A stretch of 64,000 nt of DNA from an uncultured Flavobacteriaceae bacterium (GTDB lineage: Bacteria; Bacteroidota; Bacteroidia; Flavobacteriales; Flavobacteriaceae), in the NCBI GenBank assembly GCA_937944485.1, contig CALDYU010000012.1, positions 1-64,000 on the forward strand, written 5' to 3'. A program made the position numbers and the translations under genes. The notes beneath the pieces are model-generated. The model was not told the origin of the DNA and ran no database searches. It worked only from the letters and a program-made list of their open reading frames with translations. This document shows, one piece after another, positions 1-7,729 of this stretch. Position 1 is the stretch's first letter, and the number at the start of each line of letters is the position of its first letter.

Positions 1-530
1 ATCGGCCCAAATTAGAGGTAGAAACTTTAATGCGTCTTTTGGTTTCTTCTTTGCGGAAAGAACTTAAAACTTTTAACGAAAACAATGTTAAACTAAATAC
101 AATTGGCAACATAGGCTCTTTGCCCAAAAAGGCCCAAAAAGAATTGGAGGAGACTATATCAAAAACTCAAAGGAACACAGGACTCACCCTCACTTTGGCA
201 TTAAGTTATGGATCACGGGAAGAATTGACAAATGCAATGAAAGGCATCGCGGTCAAAGTTAAAAATAATATAATTTCACCTGAAAATATTGACGAAACCA
301 TTATAAATACTCATCTTTACACGCAAAATTTGCCAGACGTAGACTTGCTTATCCGTACCAGTGGGGAACATAGGATAAGCAATTTTTTACTTTGGCAGAT
401 TGCCTACGCTGAATTATATTTTATTGACGTATTTTGGCCCGATTTTAGTGAGCATCATTTAGTAGAAGCCATAAAAAATTACCAGAATAGAGAACGAAGA
501 TTTGGAAAAACTAGCGAACAACTCAATTAG
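1..530 (+). CDS. uppS: Isoprenyl (undecaprenyl) diphosphate synthase, 3' part
   Basis: The gene is cut by the left edge; the open frame continues upstream of the first ATG at base 30, with in-frame codons from base 3 reading RPKLEVETL, so the track start is internal. The cis-prenyltransferase signature is clear: ALSYGSREEL, then DLLIRTSGEHRISNFLLWQ and the AYAELYF segment, the usual C-terminal third of UppS. The enzyme condenses isopentenyl diphosphate units into undecaprenyl diphosphate, the lipid carrier for peptidoglycan and surface glycans, in the cytoplasm at the membrane. bamA starts four bases after its stop, so the two are surely cotranscribed, a common arrangement in Bacteroidota. 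The N-terminal catalytic Asp lies outside the window. Confidence 0.95.
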   Translation, partial: RPKLEVETLMRLLVSSLRKELKTFNENNVKLNTIGNIGSLPKKAQKELEETISKTQRNTGLTLTLALSYGSREELTNAMKGIAVKVKNNIISPENIDETIINTHLYTQNLPDVDLLIRTSGEHRISNFLLWQIAYAELYFIDVFWPDFSEHHLVEAIKNYQNRERRFGKTSEQLN

Positions 531-534
531 TGGT

Positions 535-3147
535 ATGAAAAAGTTCATCCCCCTCAATTTTATAGTATTCTTCTTATTATTTATTTCAACCACTTTTGTA
601 TTTGCCCAAGCCGTATCTTATGATACTGGTAAAAAGTATGTTTTAGGTGGTTTAGAAGTAACAGGGCTCCAAAGCTATAACGAGCAAACAGTGAAAACTT
701 ATACTGGTTTACGCGTTGGGCAACCTATAACAATACCAGGAGATCAAATTAGTGCTGTTCTTAATAAACTTTGGAGTTTAGAACTTTTTAGTAATCTAGA
801 ATTTTATATCTCTAATATTGATGGTAATACGATCTTTTTAGAACTTGCGATTACAGAAAGACCGACCTTAACTGATGTCACTTTATACGGTGTAAAAAAG
901 CGCAAGGTTGATGATATTATTAAAGATACAGATTTAAAAAAGGGAAAGAAAATTACGGAGAGTCTAATTGCTAATACGAAAAATTACCTTCAAAACAAGT
1001 TTAAAAAACAAGGCTATTATAATGCAAAAGTGAGCATTGCAACCGCTTTAGATACTTCAGAGACCAATGCGAGAAGTATGATTGTCAACGTTAAGAAAGG
1101 CGATAAGGTAAAAATTAAAAACATCTCTTTCGAAGGAAACGAACAACTGCCCGAAAAGAAACTTCGACGTGCGCTGAAGAAAACAAAGAAGAAACGATTA
1201 GGTCGATTCTGGAAAAAATCAAAATACATTAAAGAAGATTATGAAGCTGATTTGGGCCTATTGGTAGACAAATATGCTGAAAATGGTTTTAGAGATGCGC
1301 GTGTACTAGCTGATACTATAGTTAATGTTGATGAAAATAATATCGACATAAATATTAAGGTAGAAGAGGGAAATAAATATTATTTCGGAGATATTGATTT
1401 TGTTGGTAATAGTGTTTATACTGATAGGCAACTGCATGATTTTTTGAAGATAAAAAAAGGATCGACTTATAACGGAGTGCTTTTAAGAGAGCGTATTGCC
1501 GATGATACAAAACCTGATGCTGCCGATATAACAAGCGCATATCAAAATAATGGATACCTTTTTTCGAGCATTAATCCTGTTGAGGTTTCAGCAGCTAATG
1601 ATACCATCAATTTTGAGATTCGAATTATTGAAGGTAAAGAGACTTTTTTAGATCATGTAACGGTAAATGGTAACGAAAGAACAAATGACCATGTGATCTA
1701 TAGAGAACTTAGAACAAGACCTGGTCAGAAATACGATAAATCAAGTATTATACGAAGTATTCGAGAATTAGGGCAATTAGGTTATTTTGATGCTGAGCAA
1801 ATCAAGCCAGATATTCAAAACCCAAATCCTAACGAAGGCACTGTGGATTTGGCATGGGATTTGGTTGAATCAGGTTCAAGTCAGATAGAATTGCAAGGTG
1901 GTTACGGTGGTGGTGGTTTTATTGGTACCTTGGGCTTATCTTTTAGTAATTTTTCGATCGGAAATATTTTTAAGGGAGAATCTTACCAACCAGTACCAAT
2001 GGGTGACGGTCAAACTTTCGCTTTACGACTGCAGGCAAGTAGAACATTTCGCGTTTATAGCTTGAATTTTTCTGAACCTTGGTTAGGGGGTAAGAAACCC
2101 GTTCGTTTTAATTTATCATTATCTCGAACTCAGCAATTCGGAGTACAACGGGATGCTCGTGGTAGATTTCAACCCAATAAAGACCAGCAATTTTCTATTA
2201 CTGGTATTAGTGCTGGTTTGGCTAAAAGAGTACAGTGGCCAGATGATTTCTTTACCATTTCACATTCCTTAAGTTATCAATTGTATGATTTTCGGAATTA
2301 TAATATTGGTTTGTTCAATTTTGGCAATGGTAAATCAAATTCACTGGCATATACTTTCGGTATATCAAGAAATGCCCTTTCTGGTGGTCGAATTTATCCG
2401 AGAGGGGGTTCAAATTTTGAAATTACTGCAAAGTTGACGCCACCTTATTCTTTATTCAGTAATAAAGATTTTGCTTTTTTTCGAAATCGCAGCGAAGAAT
2501 TGAATGAATTAAGGGCAAGTGGTCAAGTCTTGACCACGGCAGAAACTACAGAGTTGGAAAATTCAGATCAAGAACGATTTAAGTGGTTAGAATACTATAA
2601 GGTGAAATTTAAGGGTGATTGGTATACAACTCTCGCTGGTAGTGCTGATAAATCTTTAGTGCTGCGCACCAATGCCGAGTTTGGGTTTTTAGGAAATTAC
2701 AACAATGATATAGGTGATGTGCCTTTTGAACGTTTTTTTCTAGGTGGAGATGGTCGTGCTAATTTTACTTTAGATGGTAGAGACCCTGTACAACTAAGAG
2801 GTTATAAGGAACAGGCCCTAACGCCAGTAGACCCTATTACTGGGCGCGTTGAAGGAGCAACAATCTATAATAAATTTTCTTTAGAACTTAGATATCCACT
2901 CACTTTAAAACCTTCTGCATCCATTTATGGACTCGCTTTTTTAGAAGCAGGTAATTCTTTCAACAATTTTCAGGAGTTTAATCCGTTTCAATTAAAACGA
3001 TCGGCGGGTGTGGGGCTACGCATATTTATGCCAGCGTTTGGTTTATTAGGTATTGATTTTGGATATGGTTTCGATAGAGACTTGCAGCCAGGATCAACTG
3101 GACCAAATGGTTGGGAAACACACTTCATTATTGGCCAACAGTTTTAA
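535..3147 (+). CDS. bamA: Outer membrane protein assembly factor BamA
   Basis: This is the Omp85-family core of the BAM complex, which folds beta-barrel proteins into the outer membrane. The ORF track begins at a TTG at 502 inside uppS; the ATG at 535 is preferred because it opens directly with a signal peptide (MKKFIPLNFIVFFLLFIS...FAQA) and lies just after the uppS stop. The product is 870 residues: repeated POTRA domains fill roughly the first 430 residues (for example the KYVLGGLEVTGL and KNISFEGNEQLPEKKL starts), then the barrel. The barrel has the conserved L6 motif as LRGYKEQ and ends in an aromatic residue (IGQQF), as expected of a beta-signal. Two ompH/skp chaperone genes follow, fitting an outer-membrane biogenesis operon. 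Confidence 0.96.
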   Translation: MKKFIPLNFIVFFLLFISTTFVFAQAVSYDTGKKYVLGGLEVTGLQSYNEQTVKTYTGLRVGQPITIPGDQISAVLNKLWSLELFSNLEFYISNIDGNTIFLELAITERPTLTDVTLYGVKKRKVDDIIKDTDLKKGKKITESLIANTKNYLQNKFKKQGYYNAKVSIATALDTSETNARSMIVNVKKGDKVKIKNISFEGNEQLPEKKLRRALKKTKKKRLGRFWKKSKYIKEDYEADLGLLVDKYAENGFRDARVLADTIVNVDENNIDINIKVEEGNKYYFGDIDFVGNSVYTDRQLHDFLKIKKGSTYNGVLLRERIADDTKPDAADITSAYQNNGYLFSSINPVEVSAANDTINFEIRIIEGKETFLDHVTVNGNERTNDHVIYRELRTRPGQKYDKSSIIRSIRELGQLGYFDAEQIKPDIQNPNPNEGTVDLAWDLVESGSSQIELQGGYGGGGFIGTLGLSFSNFSIGNIFKGESYQPVPMGDGQTFALRLQASRTFRVYSLNFSEPWLGGKKPVRFNLSLSRTQQFGVQRDARGRFQPNKDQQFSITGISAGLAKRVQWPDDFFTISHSLSYQLYDFRNYNIGLFNFGNGKSNSLAYTFGISRNALSGGRIYPRGGSNFEITAKLTPPYSLFSNKDFAFFRNRSEELNELRASGQVLTTAETTELENSDQERFKWLEYYKVKFKGDWYTTLAGSADKSLVLRTNAEFGFLGNYNNDIGDVPFERFFLGGDGRANFTLDGRDPVQLRGYKEQALTPVDPITGRVEGATIYNKFSLELRYPLTLKPSASIYGLAFLEAGNSFNNFQEFNPFQLKRSAGVGLRIFMPAFGLLGIDFGYGFDRDLQPGSTGPNGWETHFIIGQQF

Positions 3148-3242
3148 TTTAATCAATCGTTGCTTCAAAAGCTAAATGCTTCATTTTAAAAGTTTTAGTA
3201 TTTTTGGCACGATATTTTCTATTGGATAAAACGAAATCAGAA

Positions 3243-4058
3243 ATGAAAGTAAAAACAAAAGTTCTTATCGTATTGGCAGTTGTATTTTGCGCTTTGCAAA
3301 TTCAAGCTCAGAGAGGAGTTCGAATCGCCTATGTAGATATGGAATATATCTTAGAGAATGTTGAAGAATATAGAGCAGCAACAGAGCAACTAGCAACCAA
3401 AGTTCAAAAATGGAAGGTTCAAATTGAACAAAAACAGAGCATTATTGAACAGATGAAGAAAGATTTGATGGCAGAAAAAGTGCTATTAACAGATGAGCTA
3501 ATCGCTGAGAGAGAAGAGGAGATTCAGATATTAGAAAAGGAGATGATTGAATACCAACAAGATCGATTTGGGCCACAAGGAGATTTGGTGTTATTGAAAC
3601 GACAATTAATTCAACCGATACAAGATCAAGTATTTAATGAGGTTCAGAAAATAGGAGTGAATAAAAAATATGATTTTATTTTCGATAAATCTGGGGATGT
3701 TGTAATGTTGTATTCGCAAAAAAGACACGATATTAGCGAATTAATTTTAAGACAAATCGCAAGAACCCGTAAGGTGAGTGCCCCTAAGAAAAAAGCGGAT
3801 CGAAAAATACGTTTTGATGATGAAGATGACGAAGAAGTGGTTGAAGAAATGACTGACGCCCTAAAAGATCGAAAAGCGAAAGCAGCAGCTGCTAAAACTG
3901 CAAGAAATAAGTCAGCTGAAGAAAAAAAGGCCGAGCAGTTGAAGTTGCGTGAAGAACGTAAAAAGGCCTATGAAGAAAGACGAAAGAAGCTTTTAGAAGA
4001 AAGAGAAGCGAAAAAGAAAGCAAAAGAAAAAGAATCAGAAAAAGATTCAAATGAATAA
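3243..4058 (+). CDS. OmpH/Skp-family periplasmic chaperone with charged C-terminal tail
   Basis: This is a Skp-like chaperone that should hold unfolded outer-membrane proteins in the periplasm. The track starts at a TTG (3204); the ATG at 3243 is chosen because it begins a signal peptide (MKVKTKVLIVLAVVFCALQIQAQ). After cleavage the protein opens with IAYVDMEYILENVEEY, the OmpH beta strand, followed by a long coiled-coil hairpin and the closing strand around KYDFIFDKSGDVVMLY. Unlike its downstream neighbour it has about 90 extra residues made almost entirely of Lys, Glu, Arg and Ala (for example KKAYEERRKKLLEERE), likely a charged helix. It sits between bamA and a second skp-like gene 37 bases on. 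Family assignment is firm; the role of the tail is unknown. Confidence 0.9.
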   Translation: MKVKTKVLIVLAVVFCALQIQAQRGVRIAYVDMEYILENVEEYRAATEQLATKVQKWKVQIEQKQSIIEQMKKDLMAEKVLLTDELIAEREEEIQILEKEMIEYQQDRFGPQGDLVLLKRQLIQPIQDQVFNEVQKIGVNKKYDFIFDKSGDVVMLYSQKRHDISELILRQIARTRKVSAPKKKADRKIRFDDEDDEEVVEEMTDALKDRKAKAAAAKTARNKSAEEKKAEQLKLREERKKAYEERRKKLLEEREAKKKAKEKESEKDSNE

Positions 4059-4095
4059 TCACTAACAGTTAAACTCAATTATTAAATTTAAACTC

Positions 4096-4605
4096 ATGAA
4101 ACAAGTAAAGAAAATAGCTATAGCTTTGGTTTTGTTCGTAGCTGCCACAAGTTTTGTAAATGCACAGAGCAAAGTTGCCCACATCGATGTTCAGCAACTA
4201 TTATCTGATATGCCTGAAATGAAAGCGGCACAATCAGAATTGAAAAAACTCTCTGAAACGCTACAAGCTGATATACAAGGAGCAATGACAGAACTACGTA
4301 ATAAATTTACGCAGTACAATAGTGAAGCGGCGAATATGTCAAAAGAAGAGAATGATAAAAGAGCTGCTGAGCTTCAAGGCCATGAAAAGACTATTGGTGA
4401 GGCACAACAAAATGCGCAACAAGAAATTCAAAAGAAGCAGGCAGAGCTTTTTGCTCCTATTTCAGATAAAGCAAAAGCTGCTATTGAGAAAGTAGCTGCG
4501 GCACAAGGTTATGACTACGTAATTGATGCTCAAGCTGGTGGTGGTTTGATTGTAGCCAAAGGCAAAGACTTATTGGCCGAGGTAAAACAAGAATTGGGCT
4601 TCTAA
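4096..4605 (+). CDS. OmpH/Skp-family periplasmic chaperone
   Basis: This 169-residue protein is the canonical-length Skp/OmpH chaperone: signal peptide to about VNAQS, first strand KVAHIDVQQLLSDMPEM, a heptad-rich helical hairpin through about residue 130, and closing strand GYDYVIDAQAGGGLIVA. It should trimerise and cradle outer-membrane proteins on their way to BamA. It is the last gene of the uppS-bamA-ompH-ompH run and is followed within 20 bases by a perfect 17-bp terminator hairpin. The two ompH genes are divergent tandem paralogs; this one lacks the Lys/Glu tail. Confidence 0.93.
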   Translation: MKQVKKIAIALVLFVAATSFVNAQSKVAHIDVQQLLSDMPEMKAAQSELKKLSETLQADIQGAMTELRNKFTQYNSEAANMSKEENDKRAAELQGHEKTIGEAQQNAQQEIQKKQAELFAPISDKAKAAIEKVAAAQGYDYVIDAQAGGGLIVAKGKDLLAEVKQELGF

Positions 4606-4622
4606 GTTATATAGTAAAACGT

Positions 4623-4661
4623 AATTAAAAAATGCTCGCAATTCGCGAGCATTTTTTAATT
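4623..4661. terminator. Bidirectional intrinsic terminator
   Basis: A perfect 17-bp inverted repeat (core atgctcgc and gcgagcat, 5-base loop aattc) is flanked by A-runs on the left and T-runs on the right, so it can terminate transcription from both sides. It lies between the convergent ompH/skp gene and the glycosyltransferase gene, and its last two bases overlap the latter's stop codon. Confidence 0.92.
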
Positions 4662-5511
4662 ATAACAATTTACGTTTGATATTTTTCCAACGTAATTTTC
4701 GAATGAACTCACCTTGTTTTTTTGTAACCAAAAATGGTTCTCGTTCTTTTTTGGCGGTATAGTAGCCTTCGAAATTATTAAAAAAAACGGACCACAGTCT
4801 GCGCTTCCAAGCCATTTTCGCTGATGCGATAAAGCTTATCCAGAAACCGTAGCGCATAGTATACATAGCTCTACCTTGCATGAGTTTAGCTTTTGCTTTA
4901 TAAGAGTGACCTGTGGGGCGTTGATGCTTTACATGAAGCGTGTCATCAGTAAAGATTTCATAGTTATGGTATTGGGCCAGAAGTTCATCAACCGTATCCC
5001 AACCCATAGCGTTTTTTAATCCGCCAATGGCGGCAAAACAGTTTTTAGAATACGCCTTTATGGCCCCTCTTACATGATCTTTATTCATTGGGTGGTTTAA
5101 CTGCCAATCACCATTTTGATATTGCTCATAGATAAAGCCTCCGGCAATTCCAACCTTAGGATTTCCTTTAAAAATATAGGCAATTCGTTCGAAGTAGTTT
5201 TCAGGTAAGATGACATCGGCATCTAATTTAACAACGAAGTCATAATGATGGTCTAATAATTTCAATCCTTTATTAAACGCGTTGATGACTTTACTACCAG
5301 GTAGATGTACTTCAGAAGAAGAGATATTTAATTTTTCAAATAATGGATTTATTTCTGTAAACTGATTGATTATAGCCTCAGTATCATCTGTAGAGTTGTC
5401 ATTGACAATAATTACTTTTTTAGGCTGCAAATGTTGTCGCTCTATTGAATTAAGCGTATCGGCTAAAAAAGCTTCTTCATTATGGGCAGGAATGACTATG
5501 TAGTAGATCAA
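4660..5511 (-). CDS. GT2-family glycosyltransferase
   Basis: This is a GT-A-fold family 2 glycosyltransferase, 283 residues. The N-terminus YYIVIPAHNEEAFL is the nucleotide-binding start, followed by IIVNDNSTDDT and the metal-binding DxD within VVKLDADVILP. The acceptor region contains GWDTVDELLA. The only reasonable start is a TTG at 5511: there is no upstream ATG before a stop at about 5541, and the next internal Met falls well after the catalytic core begins. The FkbM methyltransferase gene ends five bases upstream, so the two are cotranscribed and may act on one glycan or glycolipid. The sugar and acceptor cannot be read from the sequence. Confidence 0.88.
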   Translation of the reverse strand: MIYYIVIPAHNEEAFLADTLNSIERQHLQPKKVIIVNDNSTDDTEAIINQFTEINPLFEKLNISSSEVHLPGSKVINAFNKGLKLLDHHYDFVVKLDADVILPENYFERIAYIFKGNPKVGIAGGFIYEQYQNGDWQLNHPMNKDHVRGAIKAYSKNCFAAIGGLKNAMGWDTVDELLAQYHNYEIFTDDTLHVKHQRPTGHSYKAKAKLMQGRAMYTMRYGFWISFIASAKMAWKRRLWSVFFNNFEGYYTAKKEREPFLVTKKQGEFIRKLRWKNIKRKLL

Positions 5512-5516
5512 ATGAA

Positions 5517-6428
5517 TTAGTTTTTTGCAATAAATGGTTTAATCATTTCGAACTTTGACTTAGGAACAAAAAAACAATTACGAATGCCATTATCTTCAGA
5601 ACGATTTAAACTTTTTACATGCAATAGCCCAGAGACCGAATAGTTATAGAATTCGTAGCCCAACGTATTAAAAAAATCTTCCAATTCCTTTTCAATGGTG
5701 TTAAAAAGTGTCTCGCAAATGACTATAGGCTCGTATTTTTTAATTTCATCTTTCCCTGAAAATAAAATATCAATCTCCGTACCCTCGGTATCTAATTTAA
5801 TAAGATCAATTTTATTTAGTTTTTCAGTTGCTATAAACTGTTTTAAGGTCATTGCTTTAACCGTATTTTTAATGAAATTCCTCGAAGTTGTTTTCGTTCC
5901 CGCATTGCCTTCTCCTGCTAGGTTATACTTTAGGTATTTGTATTTTTTATTTGCTACTTCATAAAAATCAATAAGGCCTGTTTCGTGTGATAAAGCAACA
6001 TTAACGGGCGTAATATTATTCTCGAATCCATTTACTTTAATATTTTCATTGAGGTAATGCTTGGGCCCAAGTGCTGGTTCAAATGCAAATACAGTAATAT
6101 TTTTATTAGTCTTAGCTGCCAAAAGTGAATAATAGCCTATGTTAGCGCCGATATCTAAAAAATGAGTAACTTCTTTAGCTAATTGCTCGAATATTTCTGA
6201 ATATTCAAAATGTTTATAGCCATTCCAAAAAAGCAATTGGGTTAAGTAACTTGTTTGATTGGTACGTATTTTAACATTACCCGAGTCAGTGCGAATGGTA
6301 ATTTGATACGAAGGAGGGATTTTAATTTTTTTTGGTAAAAAGGGTAAAAAGAGCTTATTTAAAGTTCGAAGGACTTTATTAATGCGCCGTTGATATATAA
6401 ATTTATAAGCAATTTGGGGTATTGGCAT
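5517..6428 (-). CDS. FkbM-family SAM-dependent methyltransferase
   Basis: The 303-residue protein contains the Rossmann SAM-binding motif DIGANIGYYSLLAA near residue 90, the acidic loop VFAFEPALGPKHYL, and the FkbM hallmark IDLIKLDTEGTEIDIL. Enzymes of this family O-methylate sugars or polyketides. A basic N-terminal segment of about 60 residues precedes the domain. It starts at an ATG (6428) and ends five bases before the glycosyltransferase gene. The pairing suggests methylation of a glycan built by that neighbour; this is inference. Confidence 0.88.
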   Translation of the reverse strand: MPIPQIAYKFIYQRRINKVLRTLNKLFLPFLPKKIKIPPSYQITIRTDSGNVKIRTNQTSYLTQLLFWNGYKHFEYSEIFEQLAKEVTHFLDIGANIGYYSLLAAKTNKNITVFAFEPALGPKHYLNENIKVNGFENNITPVNVALSHETGLIDFYEVANKKYKYLKYNLAGEGNAGTKTTSRNFIKNTVKAMTLKQFIATEKLNKIDLIKLDTEGTEIDILFSGKDEIKKYEPIVICETLFNTIEKELEDFFNTLGYEFYNYSVSGLLHVKSLNRSEDNGIRNCFFVPKSKFEMIKPFIAKN

Positions 6429-6509
6429 TATTATGATCTTTACAAGATGTAAATATCACCAATTCTCGAATAACATACATCATTTAATTTGAAGACAATG
6501 CAAATCCAT

Positions 6510-7568
6510 CTAAACGCTGTAAACGATCGCATTAACATTCATGCCAGCACCAACGCTTGCGAAAATAACAATATCGCCCTTTTTTATAGAATGGTTTTTT
6601 AATTTTTCATTACGAACCATATCTAACAATGTAGGTATTGTAGCTACAGAACTATTGCCTAATTGACCAATATTCATGGGCATGACGCCTTCAGGCATTT
6701 CTTTATCATATAAGGCATAAAAACGTTTGACGATTGCCTCATCCATTTTTTCATTAGCTTGATGGATAAATATTTTTTTAACATCGTTGATAGCCATTCC
6801 GCTTTCTGATAGACAATCATACATCGCTTGAGGTACGTGGGTTACTGCAAATTCATAAATTTTACGTCCGTACATTTTAATGTACTTAGTGTCTTCTTCG
6901 GTTTGTGTTTTATACGATTTGCCGAAGAAAAGAAAATACGCCTCATCGTGGGCATAAGTGGCACTTGCATGAGCTAAAATTTCTCCAGCATTAGATTTTG
7001 CTTCAATAATGGTTGCACCGGCACCGTCAGAATATATCATTGAATCTCGATCATACGGATCTACAATTCTAGAAAGAGTTTCAGCACCTATTACTAAACA
7101 TTTTTTCGCAATTCCACTTTTTATAAAGGCATTGGCTTGAATTACCGCTTCCACCCAACCAGGGCACCCAAAAAGAATATCATAGGCAACACATTTGGGA
7201 TTTCGAATTCGCAAATGGTGCTTAACGCGAGTAGCTAAACTGGGTAGCGTGTCTCCTTGTGATTGTCCGTAAGTAATATCACCAAAATTATGTGCAAGAA
7301 TGATATAATCAAGATCTTCTTTGTTAATACCGGCATCAGTAATAGCCTTTTCAGCAGCTAGAAAGGCGATGTCAGAGGTATTTAGATTCTTTTCGGCATA
7401 GCGTCGTTCTCGAATACCAGTAATTGCTTTGAATTTCTCAATAATGACATGATTCTCATTTTTGAATGGCGAACCATCGGAATTTAAAAATTCGTGTTGC
7501 CCAAAATCTTCGTTCTCTACGATCTTAGCGGGTATATAACTGCCTGTTCCTGTAATTGCGATTTGCAT
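6510..7568 (-). CDS. 3-oxoacyl-ACP synthase III (KAS III/FabH-like) family protein
   Basis: This is a thiolase-fold ketosynthase of 352 residues with the KAS III triad: Cys135 in FGCPGWVEA, His269 in FIHQANEKMD and Asn305 in LGNSSVATIP. KAS III enzymes condense an acyl-CoA starter with malonyl-ACP. The nucleophile context GCPGW differs from the ACAG of housekeeping FabH, and no fabD, fabG, acpP or plsX is nearby, so it is probably not the primary FabH. It lies 81 bases upstream of the FkbM gene in the same direction and may or may not be cotranscribed. Related orphan enzymes in Bacteroidota make special lipids or aryl products; the substrate here is unknown. Confidence 0.85.
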   Translation of the reverse strand: MQIAITGTGSYIPAKIVENEDFGQHEFLNSDGSPFKNENHVIIEKFKAITGIRERRYAEKNLNTSDIAFLAAEKAITDAGINKEDLDYIILAHNFGDITYGQSQGDTLPSLATRVKHHLRIRNPKCVAYDILFGCPGWVEAVIQANAFIKSGIAKKCLVIGAETLSRIVDPYDRDSMIYSDGAGATIIEAKSNAGEILAHASATYAHDEAYFLFFGKSYKTQTEEDTKYIKMYGRKIYEFAVTHVPQAMYDCLSESGMAINDVKKIFIHQANEKMDEAIVKRFYALYDKEMPEGVMPMNIGQLGNSSVATIPTLLDMVRNEKLKNHSIKKGDIVIFASVGAGMNVNAIVYSV

Positions 7569-7671
7569 TGTTAAGAGTTTGGTTGATTATAAACATAGTG
7601 AATTGTAATTTAAATGCTATGCACGCATACTATAATTACGATATTCAAGGTCTATGCTATATTTTTTAAAG

Positions 7672-7705
7672 TAAAAAAAAGCCTTTCAATTATTCATGAA
7701 AGGCT
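7672..7705 (-). terminator. Intrinsic terminator after gcvP
   Basis: Read on the minus strand, a 9-bp stem (agcctttca paired with tgaaaggct, 8-base loop) is followed directly by eight T residues. It lies 25 bases past the gcvP stop and separates gcvP from the KAS III gene. Confidence 0.85.
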
Positions 7706-7729
7706 CGTAGCATCTGTTTTTTATTAAAG

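Noticed and set aside
502-534. BamA start at TTG 502 inside uppS
   Set aside because: The ATG at 535 directly opens a signal peptide; the 11 extra residues would disrupt it.
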